The position numbers were made by a program, and so were the translations under genes. Shown one piece after another: positions 6,696 to 15,873 of a DNA stretch of 64,000 nt. Numbering within the stretch: position 1 is the stretch's first letter; every line of letters starts with the position of its first letter. The stretch covers positions 2,980,501 to 3,044,500 of the forward strand of contig NC_013204.1 of assembly GCF_000024265.1 (NCBI RefSeq), in the 5' to 3' direction. This DNA comes from Eggerthella lenta DSM 2243 (GTDB lineage: Bacteria; Actinomycetota; Coriobacteriia; Coriobacteriales; Eggerthellaceae). The notes beneath the pieces are model-generated. The model did no database searches. It was not told the DNA's origin and saw nothing but the letters and a program-made list of their open reading frames with translations.

Positions 6696-9332
6696 CTACA
6701 GCAGCATGTCGCGCGCAGCCTGAAGGGCCGCGTCGATGCCCGAGGCGTCTTTGCCGCCGGCCTGCGCCATGGCGGCCTTTCCGCCGCCGCCGCCCTTGAT
6801 GTTCCCCGAGATCGCCTTGATGACGGCGTCTGCGTCGAAGCCCACCTCCACCGCCTCCGGCGTGCCGGCCGCCAACAGCGTGGGCTTGCCGTCTTTCTCC
6901 GTGGCCAGCACCGCGGCGCCCGGCTGGCCCAGACGCGCGCGCAGCACATCCCACATATTGCGCATCTGACCCGCATCGGCCTCCGGCATGCGGCCGAACA
7001 CTACCGGATAGCCCGCAGCGCTCGTCTGCGCGGTCTCGAGCAAGGCGTTGATGCCGTCGTCGGCCACGGCCTCGCGCCCACGCTTCAGCTTCGTCTGCAG
7101 GTCTTTCAAGGTCTTCATGTTCGATGCCGTGCGCTCGCTCACGTCGAACAGGGGCACGCGCAAAGACTCGGCCGCCTCCTTGAGCTCAGCCTCCACGCGA
7201 TTCATGTACGCAAGCGCGTCGAAGCTGGTCACGGCTTCGATGCGACGCAGGTTCGCGCCCACGCTGGTCTCGGAGGTTATCTTAACGAAGCCGATTTCGC
7301 TCGTAGCCGAAACGTGGGTACCGCCGCACAGCTCCTGCGAAAAGCCCTCGATGTCGAGCACGCGCACGAACTCGCCGTACTTCTCGCCGAACAGCGCCAT
7401 GACGCCGGCTTCGCGTGCCGATGCGAGCGACGTCTCGTAGGCGCGCACGGGATGATTCTCCATGATCTTCTGGTTCGCCAGGCGCTCCACCTCGGCGATC
7501 TGTTCGGCCGTCATGGCCTCGAAGTGGGTGAAGTCGAAGCGCAGACGGCTGTCGGCGACGTAGCTGCCCGCTTGCTTCACATGATCGCCCAGCACCTCGC
7601 GCAGCGCCCAATGCAGGATGTGCGTAGCGGTGTGGTTGCGGCGGATACGCTCGCGGCGCGGCACGTCGATGGCGGCATGCACGGCATCGCCCGCGCTCAA
7701 GCGACCGCTCTCCACCTTCACGGTGTGCGCGATCAGGCCCTTCTCGGGCTCCTTCGTGTCCAGGACCGCCACGATGGCATCGTCCTTCGCAAGCACGCCG
7801 GCGTCGCCGATCTGGCCGCCCTTCTCAGCGTAGAAGGGCGTAGCGTCCAACACCACGCGACCCTCGTCGCCCGCCTCCAGCACATCCACCTGCACGCCGT
7901 CTTTCACGAGCGCCAGCACGCGCGCTTCGGCGTCGTTCTTCGTATAGCCGAGGAATTCGGTGGGACCCACGGCCTCGAGGATCTCGTTCATCACGCCGCC
8001 ATAGGTGGACCAGGCCGCCTCGGCGTCCTTCGTATTGGCAGCGCGAGCGCGCTCGCGCTGCTCGTCCATGCAGCGGCCGAAGCCTTCCATATCAACTTCG
8101 ATGCCGCGCTCGTCGCACAGCTCTCGCGTGACCTCCACGGGGAAGCCGTACGTATCGTGCAGCGTGAACGCGCGGTCGCCCGGCAGCACCTCGCCCTCGA
8201 GCTCGGCCAGCGCCTCGTCGAGGAACGCGCGGCCCTGGCGCAGGTTTGAGCCGAAGCGCTCTTCCTCGGACAGGATGACGCGCCGCGTGAGCTCGCGGTT
8301 CTCCACGATCTCAGGGTACACGTGACCCATGAGGTTCACGATCTCGTCGACGTAATCGTTGAGGAACGGCTTGTCGAGGCCCAGCAGATGGCCCTTCATC
8401 ACGGCGCGACGCAGCAGACGGCGCAGCACATAGCCGCGGCCTTCGTTGGAGGGCAGGATGCCGTCGGCGATCATGAATGCCACGGCACGGCTGTGATCGG
8501 CCATGATGCGCAGCGATAGGTCGATGGCCGCGTCCTCGCCGTACGTCGTTCCGGTCAGCTTCTCGCCCACCGCCACGAGGCTGCGCAGCACGTCCGTCTC
8601 GTAATTGGACTGGACGCCCTGCAGGATGGCCGCGATGCGCTCGAGGCCCATGCCGGTGTCGATGTTCTTCTTCGGAAGGGGCACGAACGTACCGTCTTCC
8701 TGTCCGTCGTACTGGGTGAACACGAGGTTCCAGTACTCCAGGAAGCGGTCGCAGTCGCAACCAGGCGCGCAGTCGGGGCTGCCGCAGCCGAAGTCCTCGC
8801 CCTGATCGAAGTAGATCTCCGAGCAGGGGCCGCAGGGGCCCGTAGGCCCGGCACGCCAGAAGTTGTCATCCTCGCCCAGGCGCGAGATATGGTCGTCGGG
8901 CACGCCCAGCTTCTTCCAGATCTCGATGGTCTCGTCGTCGTCGAGATACACGGTGAAGTACAGGCGCTCGGCCGGCAGGCCCAGCACCTCGGTGGAGAAT
9001 TCGTACGCCCACGCGCACATCTCCTCCTTGAAGTATTCGCCGAAGCTGAAGTTGCCCAACATCTCGAAGAAGCTCTGGTGACGGCCCGTGGTGCCGATGA
9101 TGTCGATGTCGTTCGTGCGCACGCACTTCTGCACCGTCGTCGTGCCGATGTAGGGGGCTTCAAGGTGCTTCTGCTGCAGGAAATACGGCTTGAACTGCAC
9201 CATGCCGGCGCTCGTCAGCAACAACGACGGGTCGTCGGGAATGAGCGATGACGAGGGCCAGCGCTTGCAGCCCTTCTCCTCGAAAAAGCTCAGGTACTTC
9301 TCGCGGATCTCCGCGCTGGTCATGTACTTCAT
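6696..9332 (-). CDS. alaS: alanine--tRNA ligase
   Basis: Charges tRNA-Ala and edits misacylated Ser/Gly. The 878-residue protein is full length. The class II catalytic core is at the N-terminus (FFEEKGCKRWPSSSLIPDDPSLLLTS is the start of motif 1, abbreviated here to its region). The editing domain carries HTATHILH (residues ~565) and CGGTHVS (~665), the zinc/editing quartet. The C-terminal DHHA1 region ends in the glycine-rich GGGGGKAAMAQAGG. GGAGAT lies upstream; an alternative ATG three codons later is possible. No T-box leader is visible in the 103-bp gap upstream. Confidence 0.97.
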   Translation of the reverse strand: MKYMTSAEIREKYLSFFEEKGCKRWPSSSLIPDDPSLLLTSAGMVQFKPYFLQQKHLEAPYIGTTTVQKCVRTNDIDIIGTTGRHQSFFEMLGNFSFGEYFKEEMCAWAYEFSTEVLGLPAERLYFTVYLDDDETIEIWKKLGVPDDHISRLGEDDNFWRAGPTGPCGPCSEIYFDQGEDFGCGSPDCAPGCDCDRFLEYWNLVFTQYDGQEDGTFVPLPKKNIDTGMGLERIAAILQGVQSNYETDVLRSLVAVGEKLTGTTYGEDAAIDLSLRIMADHSRAVAFMIADGILPSNEGRGYVLRRLLRRAVMKGHLLGLDKPFLNDYVDEIVNLMGHVYPEIVENRELTRRVILSEEERFGSNLRQGRAFLDEALAELEGEVLPGDRAFTLHDTYGFPVEVTRELCDERGIEVDMEGFGRCMDEQRERARAANTKDAEAAWSTYGGVMNEILEAVGPTEFLGYTKNDAEARVLALVKDGVQVDVLEAGDEGRVVLDATPFYAEKGGQIGDAGVLAKDDAIVAVLDTKEPEKGLIAHTVKVESGRLSAGDAVHAAIDVPRRERIRRNHTATHILHWALREVLGDHVKQAGSYVADSRLRFDFTHFEAMTAEQIAEVERLANQKIMENHPVRAYETSLASAREAGVMALFGEKYGEFVRVLDIEGFSQELCGGTHVSATSEIGFVKITSETSVGANLRRIEAVTSFDALAYMNRVEAELKEAAESLRVPLFDVSERTASNMKTLKDLQTKLKRGREAVADDGINALLETAQTSAAGYPVVFGRMPEADAGQMRNMWDVLRARLGQPGAAVLATEKDGKPTLLAAGTPEAVEVGFDADAVIKAISGNIKGGGGGKAAMAQAGGKDASGIDAALQAARDMLL

Positions 9333-9435
9333 AGTCGTGTCTTTCTATCTCCTCGGGGGCCGCCTCGCACGACCCGCTGCTCCACTAACGACGTGCGCCC
9401 GCACGCCCCCACGCGCTCAGGCCAACAAAGCCCGA

Positions 9436-10725
9436 TCAACGCTTCTTACGATGCTGCGCCTTCTGATCGGCCTCGGCCTTGCGCTGCTCGACGCGCTCGA
9501 ACGCCGCCGAGATGTCGGGATGCGGCGACGTGGCATCGGCGATGGGATCGAGCGTGCCGTCCGAGGCGGTGGTGCCTTGGAAGAACACGCCGTCTGCGCT
9601 TACCAGCTGCCGCCCCATGCGCTTTTCGAAATAATACACGAAAACCGACTTCGCAACCGCGACGGCGGGAATGGAAGCCAACATACCCACAAGCGAGCCC
9701 GTGAAGCCGCTCATAGCGCCGCCTATAGCGGAGCCCGCCATCAAAGCGATGAGGGTGAGCGCCGGATGAACGTCCACCGAGTTCGCCATGATCTTCGGCG
9801 AAATAAACGTATAGACGATCTGCTGGATGGCAATGGTGCCGCCGAGCGCGATGACCGCGATCCAGGGGCTGACGAACACGCCCACGATGGCCGCAAGCGC
9901 ACCGCCGAGCCACGGGCCCACGATGGGGATGATGTTCAACAGGCCGGCGATACCGCCGAGCGCCGCGTAGTTCGGGATGCCGATGGCGCCGAACAGAACG
10001 ACGCAGCCCACGCCGATGATGGCGCACTGCAAAAGCGTGCCCTTGATGTAGCCGCCCATGACGCGCGTGAACGTGACGTGCAGCATTTCCAGATCCTCGT
10101 GGCGCTTCGGGTTGACGAGGCGCATGCATTCGCGTCCAAGCTGCGGAAGCTCCATGAGGATCCAGAAAGCCACCACCAGCGCAAACCCGAGCGCAACGAA
10201 CGTGTTGACCAGACCCGTCCCGATGGCGACCACGCCGTTGGCGCTATCGCGGGCGAACGTCGAAGCCCATGAGACGATGGCGTCCAGCGCATTGTTGATC
10301 CACGTTTGCACCGTGTCGTTCTGAAGCACGTCGGCGTAGCGCGTGTACAGGTCGTTGCCCCACCCGGCGATGGTCTGAACGTAGCCCGGAATGCTCTCGA
10401 TGAGGTTGGTGAACTGGTCGCCCACGCCGAACGCCGGCGAGAACATGAGAAGCCCCACCAAAGCCAGAACAACGAACATCAGGACGTAGGCGATCGTCGT
10501 GCCGGCCACGCGGGGAACGCCCAGTTTCTCCAGCTTGTTCACCGGTCCTCGCAGGCAGAATACGATGACGATGGACCAGATGACGATGCCGATAGGCACG
10601 CTCAAGATATTGAACAGGTAAACGAGAACGCCCGTGAGCAGAATGCCGCCCACGATCGTCCAGACTATGAGAAAGCTTCGCTTCGCTTTGTCGGTTTTCG
10701 TCGCTTCGGAGCTGGGAGTCTCCAC
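9436..10725 (-). CDS. AI-2E family transporter (PerM/TqsA-like)
   Basis: A 429-residue polytopic membrane protein of the AI-2E transporter superfamily. About eight hydrophobic segments are visible (e.g. SFLIVWTIVGGILLTGVLVY near residue 17). The family's characteristic central region and GLLNIIPIVGPWLGG loop are near residue 270-285. Substrates vary across the family (autoinducer-2 export, Na+/Li+ antiport), so transport specificity cannot be assigned. The start is a GTG with AAAGGG 7-8 nt upstream. A charged C-terminal tail rich in K/R/Q follows the last membrane segment. It lies 32 bp downstream of the DUF948 gene. Confidence 0.85.
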   Translation of the reverse strand: METPSSEATKTDKAKRSFLIVWTIVGGILLTGVLVYLFNILSVPIGIVIWSIVIVFCLRGPVNKLEKLGVPRVAGTTIAYVLMFVVLALVGLLMFSPAFGVGDQFTNLIESIPGYVQTIAGWGNDLYTRYADVLQNDTVQTWINNALDAIVSWASTFARDSANGVVAIGTGLVNTFVALGFALVVAFWILMELPQLGRECMRLVNPKRHEDLEMLHVTFTRVMGGYIKGTLLQCAIIGVGCVVLFGAIGIPNYAALGGIAGLLNIIPIVGPWLGGALAAIVGVFVSPWIAVIALGGTIAIQQIVYTFISPKIMANSVDVHPALTLIALMAGSAIGGAMSGFTGSLVGMLASIPAVAVAKSVFVYYFEKRMGRQLVSADGVFFQGTTASDGTLDPIADATSPHPDISAAFERVEQRKAEADQKAQHRKKR

Positions 10726-10757
10726 CGAGTCGCCCTTTCGTGCCGTGTATGCTGTCG

Positions 10758-11519
10758 TTACTTGCCCTGGTTCGCTTTTTCGTCTGCGTCGTACGTGAAG
10801 TACTGCTGCGCAGCTGCGGCATCGGCGTTCGCGGCGGTAGCCACGGCATCGGCCATGGTGGCGGCGACTTCGGACGTCTTATCGGCGGCGACGCGTTTGG
10901 CTTCGGCCTTCTCGTCTCGCTCGGCACGCTGCTCGGCGCGTTGCTCGCGCTGGTCGGCAACGGCCTCCTTCGCGGCCGCGACCGAGGTGGTCACCACGCC
11001 CTTGACGACGTCGGCGGTCGAAACGGGCACTTCGGTGCCGTTTCCGTTCGCACCATGGGAGGCGGAGCGCTCGGCTTTCGCCTGGCCGAGGGCAACCGAC
11101 TCGTCGCTGGCGCGGCGCGACTTGAACGCGTTGCGCACACGCGAGGTCACGTTGTTCACCAATTCCACCGGAGCATTGGTCACCGTGTCCACCGCTTCGA
11201 CGGCCGAGGCCACCGAGTCGGTGATTTCGTTCACGTCTTCGAGAATCTGATCGACGCGCATGATCTCGAGGTTGGCGGCATCGACCGTCAGCGACACACG
11301 CTCCACCAGCGGATCCACCTTCGCCGCGACGGGCTCGAGCGACGCCGTGATACGCTCCACGCTTGCCAGCGTAGGCTCGACCTGCCTCTGCAGATCGTCG
11401 ACCGTCTTGCGTGTCTTGCGCACGGTCATGACAAGCTCGATGACGAGCCACACCAGCACCGCGCCCACGATCACATAGACCACCGGCAACGCTATGCTGA
11501 GAATTTCGCTGATATCCAC
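10758..11519 (-). CDS. DUF948 domain-containing membrane protein
   Basis: A 253-residue protein with one N-terminal membrane segment (residues ~8-28, LSIALPVVYVIVGAVLVWLV) followed by a long helical region and an Ala/Glu/Arg-rich tail typical of a coiled coil. The region after the membrane segment matches the DUF948 type (VDDLQRQVEPTLASVERI). Function is not established; DUF948 genes often lie near alaS, AI-2E transporter and ruvX genes in Gram-positive genomes, as here. The GTG start is supported by AGGAGG 7 nt upstream. Confidence 0.8.
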   Translation of the reverse strand: MDISEILSIALPVVYVIVGAVLVWLVIELVMTVRKTRKTVDDLQRQVEPTLASVERITASLEPVAAKVDPLVERVSLTVDAANLEIMRVDQILEDVNEITDSVASAVEAVDTVTNAPVELVNNVTSRVRNAFKSRRASDESVALGQAKAERSASHGANGNGTEVPVSTADVVKGVVTTSVAAAKEAVADQREQRAEQRAERDEKAEAKRVAADKTSEVAATMADAVATAANADAAAAQQYFTYDADEKANQGK

Positions 11520-11624
11520 CGTATGCCTCCTGTTTCCGAAGCCATTACTATAGCACGAGCACCTTGGATGATATACAGGCCGAGGTCAACTTTTCACCCT
11601 GCTTCCACAGGAGTAGACAATCGG

Positions 11625-12965
11625 TTACCTTCCGCGCGACGTGGGGTTTTCTCCGGAATCCAGACGGTCTCGCGCGAACGTGTCGCTGCGGTAGGCCTCC
11701 CAACCGCGATCGCTCGACCGGTAGAAGCAGCCGCGCTCCAAACCGTCGGGCAGGTAGCGCTGGCTCACCCAGCCGCTGGGGTAGCTGTGCGGATACTTGT
11801 ACTCGCCGTAGTTCTCGGATCCGGGGCGGTGCCGATCGCGCAGATGGTCGGGCACGTTGCGAGACGGCCCGTTGCGCACCTCGTTCAGCGCGGCATCGAT
11901 GCCCGCCTCCGCCGCGTTGCTCTTGGGCGCGAGCGCCAGGTAGATGGCAGCCTGCGCCAGGTTGATGCGGCACTCGGGATAGCCGATGACCTCGGCCGAC
12001 TTGAACGCGGCCTCAGCGATGAGCAGCGCCTGCGGATCGGCGTTGCCGATATCCTCCGACGCAGCGATGAACATGCGGCGCGCGATGAACTTCGGGTCTT
12101 CTCCCCCATCGATCATGCGGGCGAGCCAGTACAGCGCGGCATCGGGGTCGCTGCCGCGCATGGACTTGATGAACGCCGAGATGACGTCGTAGTGCATGTC
12201 CTTGTTCTTGTCGTAGGGCAGCGAGCGATGCGGCGTGGCCGCGCGCACGTTGTCCTCGGTGATCTTCGCGGGCTTCTTCGAGGTGCCGGGCTGCACCATA
12301 CCAGCGGCAAGCTCCAACGTGGTGAGCGCCGCGCGCCCGTCGCCGCCCGCCAGCAGCACGATGGCGTCGCGCGCTTTGGCATCCAACCGATAGCGGCCGC
12401 CCAGGCCGCGCTCGTCGGCCAGCGCACGCTCCACGAGGCTGACGATCTCCTCGTCGGACAGCCCGTGCAGCTCCACCACGCGCGAGCGGCTGATCAGCGC
12501 CGAGTTAACCTCGAAGAAGGGGTTCTCCGTTGTGGCTCCCACCAGCACCAGCACGCGATCCTCCACGGCGTGCAGCAGCGCGTCCTGCTGGCTGCGGTTG
12601 AAGCGGTGGATCTCGTCGACGAACAGGATGGTGCGCAAACCGAACGCCGACAGGCGCTTGTCGGCGGCATCGATTTCGCGGCGCAGATCCGAAACCGTGC
12701 CGCCGATGGCCGACACCTCCACGAACGTAGCCTTCGTCGTCTCGGCGATGACGTGCGCGAGCGAGGTCTTGCCCGTGCCCGCCGGGCCGAACAGGATGAC
12801 CGAGCTCAACTGGTCCTGCTCGATGGCGTTGCGCAGCCACGAGCCGGGGCCCACCGCCTCGTCCTGGCCGACCACTTCTTCAAGCGTGCGCGGACGCATG
12901 CGCACTGCCAAGGGCGCCACTTCCGACTTCCGCTCGTTTTCCATTTCGGTAAATAAGGTATCCAT
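11625..12965 (-). CDS. rarA: replication-associated recombination protein A (AAA+ ATPase)
   Basis: RarA/MgsA clamp-loader-like AAA+ ATPase acting at stalled replication forks. Motifs in order are the N-terminal PLAVRMRPRTLEEVVGQ, Walker A GPAGTGKTS (~residue 60), Walker B ILFVDEIHRFN (~110), sensor 1 GATTENPFF and the C-terminal MgsA domain (ASEDIGNADPQAL, KSNAAEAGIDAALNEV). At 446 residues it is full length. In many Gram-positive genomes the gene neighbours 6S RNA, as it does here (13.2 kb). Confidence 0.95.
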   Translation of the reverse strand: MDTLFTEMENERKSEVAPLAVRMRPRTLEEVVGQDEAVGPGSWLRNAIEQDQLSSVILFGPAGTGKTSLAHVIAETTKATFVEVSAIGGTVSDLRREIDAADKRLSAFGLRTILFVDEIHRFNRSQQDALLHAVEDRVLVLVGATTENPFFEVNSALISRSRVVELHGLSDEEIVSLVERALADERGLGGRYRLDAKARDAIVLLAGGDGRAALTTLELAAGMVQPGTSKKPAKITEDNVRAATPHRSLPYDKNKDMHYDVISAFIKSMRGSDPDAALYWLARMIDGGEDPKFIARRMFIAASEDIGNADPQALLIAEAAFKSAEVIGYPECRINLAQAAIYLALAPKSNAAEAGIDAALNEVRNGPSRNVPDHLRDRHRPGSENYGEYKYPHSYPSGWVSQRYLPDGLERGCFYRSSDRGWEAYRSDTFARDRLDSGENPTSRGR

Positions 12966-13197
12966 GCCATATATCGTATCATGCGAACGCTTGTTTGCCT
13001 AGCGGACGTTGCATTGTAGGCCGAAAAACTCGGAATCGCGCCCGAAAACGAGGCCTTCGGGCGACAACGCGCTCCCGTCCTCGCATTCCGTCGCTCGATC
13101 CGCAGCCGCTCGGCATGTAGAAGACCGGGTTGTGTAATCGGCGAAACAACCGGATGTCAAGTCTTTATTTTAACGATGCTACCCATATACTCAAAAG

Positions 13198-13371
13198 CAG
13201 GTCCTGCCCTCGAAGCCATACTTTGCGATGGACCGATGCTGATACATGAGGGAGCTCAAGATCGCGCGTGAAATGGGGATTCGTGTCCGTTGACACGAAA
13301 GCCAGGAAGCGGGCTGCGAGCACCCACCTTTTAAGGTGGGTTCATCCTTCTGGCCGGGGGTAGGGCTTTTT
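13198..13371 (+). ncRNA. ssrS: probable 6S RNA
   Basis: A ~174-nt region with the 6S architecture. A long closing stem pairs 13201-13212 (GTCCTGCCCTCG) with 13355-13366 (CGGGGGTAGGGC), 12 consecutive pairs allowing G-U. Internal hairpins include TTCGTGTC/GACACGAA and CACCCACCTT/AAGGTGGGT. Five T follow at 13367-13371, fitting termination. A -10 TATACT lies at 13186-13191, placing the 5' end near 13198. 6S RNA binds housekeeping RNA polymerase holoenzyme and damps transcription in stationary phase. The position beside rarA matches the layout in several Gram-positive genomes. Called from structure and context, not from a model search. Confidence 0.72.
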
Positions 13372-13528
13372 CCACGCTCGTAAACGGCATGTTCCTCTGC
13401 GGTTATCCGCGCACTTCAAGCAAGGGCTTCTCTTTTCGCAATCCGCATCGTCATAGGGCGAGCCCGATTGTCCGCTTTTGGGTTCCATAGAACTCAATTG
13501 CGTGTTTGACACCGGATACCCTGATTGC

Positions 13529-13744
13529 ATGTCACAGGAAACGAGAACATTCGTCGGCAACCGAATCCGAGAACTGCGTAAAAGCCAGAAGCTCTCGCAG
13601 CAGAAGCTTGCGCTGATGGTGAACGTCGAGCGCTCTTACCTGGCAAAAATCGAAGGCGGGAAGCGAAACCCGAGCCTCGAATGCATAGAGAAGATTTCCA
13701 AGGGTCTCGGCCTTTCCTTGGAAGAATTCTTCAAAGGGTTGTAG
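13529..13744 (+). CDS. XRE-family DNA-binding protein
   Basis: A 71-residue single-domain helix-turn-helix protein. The HTH spans most of it: IRELRKSQKLSQQKLALMVN followed by ERSYLAKIEGGKRNPSLE, typical of XRE/Cro-C1 repressors. An open frame extends upstream to 13478, but the MSQETRTFVG start gives the expected length. No strong ribosome-binding site is visible, so the start is uncertain. It is followed 4 bp later by a paralogous XRE gene that is frameshifted, so the pair is a tandem duplication. Confidence 0.75.
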   Translation: MSQETRTFVGNRIRELRKSQKLSQQKLALMVNVERSYLAKIEGGKRNPSLECIEKISKGLGLSLEEFFKGL

Positions 13745-13748
13745 CCTT

Positions 13749-13963
13749 TTGACCCGAGCAACCAGGATACTCCTCGGACAGCGCGTCCGGGCGCTTCGCG
13801 AGGAGAGCAATCTGACGCAGGAGCAGCTTGCGCTCATGACGGGCGTAGGACGGTCGTACCTCGCAAGGTGGAGGCGGGCAACCGCAACGCCACCATCGAC
13901 TTCATGGAGAAGGTCGCGCTCGGCTTGGGCGTGACGCTGGGTCAGCTGTTCGAGGGCTTGTAG
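13749..13963 (+). pseudogene. XRE-family regulator, frameshifted
   Basis: The second of two tandem XRE genes. From a TTG at 13749 the frame reads LLGQRVRALREESNLTQEQL and LALMTGVGRSYLA, then diverges. In the next frame the continuation is VEAGNRNATIDFMEKVALG then LGVTLGQLFEGL and a stop at 13961. The break is after TACCTCGCAAGG near 13868, where one base (probably an A in AAAGG) is missing relative to the SYLAKIEGG of the neighbour. The inferred unbroken protein is ~71 residues and about half identical to the upstream copy. Either a real loss of function or a sequencing error. Its 3' end overlaps the end of the convergent cyclase gene by 22 bp. Confidence 0.75.
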
Positions 13964-15693
13964 GCTTCCTTTCCCATGGACGCAAGCGCATCTTCGACAT
14001 CGACGTAGGACGCGAGCGCCACCGCACCTCCCGCGGCCTCGTCTTCTGCAAAAGCGCCTGAAACTCGCACCCGTGCGGGAACGCCGCCGCGATTCACACA
14101 CACGGTTCCGGCGAAGCCTCGCTCGCCCGCCTCGCGAGCCTCCTTGGCCAACGCACCGACGGCTCGACGCCCCTCCTCGTCGTCGCCCGTCACCAAACTG
14201 TAGCAAGCATTGGATTCGAGAGTTGTGAAAGCTTCATCCAACCTATGACGAGCGAACCCGATGCCCAGCAGCTCCATGAGCGTGCCTTCCTGCGCGACAT
14301 CTCGCGCCTTCGCCCTTTCGCGCTCGTCGAAGCGGTCGCCGCGAGCACGTCGAGAAGGCGCTACGTCCGACGTGCTCCTGTTCTGGTAGAAACGGCGCTT
14401 ATCGCGGTACATCGCCTCGTCTGCATCGAACAACGTTCTATCGATCTCACTCGATCGCGGCGTCCATTGCGCGCCGATAGCCACCTCGCACGACGGAACT
14501 TCGTCGAACGCTTTCTGCAGCCGCTCCACAAGCGACCGAAAGCCCGCTTCGTCGGTATCCACGACCGTGGCCACGAACTCGTCGCCGCCCACACGGTACA
14601 GCCGCGCAACCTCTCCGAGAACGCGCTGCATCGTCTGAGCTCATGCTTGCAACAGATGGTCGCCTTCAGCATGGCCGCCGCGATCGTTGATCTCCTTCAT
14701 GCCGTTGACATCGAGAAAAACCGCGCCGAACGGGCGCGCCAGCTTCTCAAGGCGCCGCACGTCCTCGTTGTAGCGGTTTCGATTGTACAGCCCGGTCAGA
14801 GAATCGTGATAGCTCATCGCCACCAGCTGGCGCTCGTTTTCGATACGCTGCAACGTCATGCTGTAGAAGTAGCACAACGTGCGCAGCAGCGGCGCGATGT
14901 CGCGGATCTGGTCGGCCGGAGGGTTGTCCATGCCGAGGAAGCCCACGAGACGCCCGTCGCGTTCGATGGGTGCGACGACCAGACTGGCGATCTCCTGCAC
15001 GTGCAGCGTTTCGTACTCCCGAGGATCGACAACGCCCTTGATGGCGTCCAGATCCTCGATCAGCACGCATTCCCCCCGACCGAACAGGTCGAGCCACCGC
15101 TCGAACAAACGGTAGTCCATATCCTGAAGGCTTTCGATCTGGGAGGATATGCCGTCAGCACACCACTCGTGCGTATTGCTGAACCCTTCTCCGCGAGCCG
15201 AGAACAGATAGGAACGCTCGGCTCCAAGCTCCTCGCCCAACCGTTCGAGCATGCGCACGGACGCGCGCTCCGGATCGGTCTCGCGATACAGATCGTTAGC
15301 GATCTCGAGGATGACCTCCTCGTTGCGATGCAGGTTCCGAAAGCGCATACCCTCTTCTTTTTGATCGGTGAGGTCGAAGCCCACCTCAAGACGAACCAGC
15401 TTCCCACCCCAGTTGATCAGACGATCGTTCAGCAGATGACGATGGTTCGTCAAAGGGTTCGTGAATTCCCACACGTAGCTTTTCTCGACGCTGAGCAGAT
15501 GATTCGTGCAGAACGGACACGGCTCATCGCGCCCTTGCAGGAATTCGTAGCACTTGACGCCCTCCAGATCGGCATCGAGCGGCACCTTGAAAAGCCGGCG
15601 GCCCGCCTCGTTCACGTGCAGAAGCTCGTACGTCTCGATGTCCGAGATGTAGAACGGATCGGGATAGTTCAGATCGTCGTTGTATTCAGCCAT
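13942..15693 (-). pseudogene. PAS-GAF-GGDEF diguanylate cyclase interrupted by an in-frame TGA
   Basis: Two open frames, 14641-15693 (350 codons) and 13942-14631 (229 codons), lie in the same reading frame, separated by a TGA (14641-14643) and three codons. Together they make one ~584-codon gene. It has a PAS-like sensor with a CPFC cysteine pair (residues ~60), a GAF-like domain (VRMLERLGEELGAERSYLF to TLCYFYSM), and a GGDEF domain. The first half has DSLTGLYNRNRYNED and GGHAEGDHLLQA; the second half begins QTMQRVLGEVARLYRVGGDEFV. The stop falls inside the GGDEF fold, so the upstream product lacks the active site. A ~200-residue C-terminal part follows. Predicted role of the intact gene: c-di-GMP synthesis. 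Confidence 0.85.
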
Positions 15694-15873
15694 GGAGAGC
15701 CTTCGTTCACGGTAACGGACATGCCGGCGTTTGCGCTTCGCGGTTACTGGTATTGCGTCCTAGTATAGCGATATTCTCAGTAACGTGCGCGCCCGATCGC
15801 AAGCTCCAGAAGAACGGCAGCGCCCTCCGGAGAGGGCGCAAAAAGCCGTGCATGCTCGATAGTAGCCGAGAGG

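Noticed and set aside
9333-9435. T-box leader for alaS
   Set aside because: The 103-bp gap lacks a T-box sequence and has no room for the stem I specifier loop.
14641-14643. TGA as a selenocysteine codon in the GGDEF gene
   Set aside because: GGDEF domains do not use selenocysteine and I see no SECIS-like hairpin conserved at the site; a nonsense mutation is simpler.
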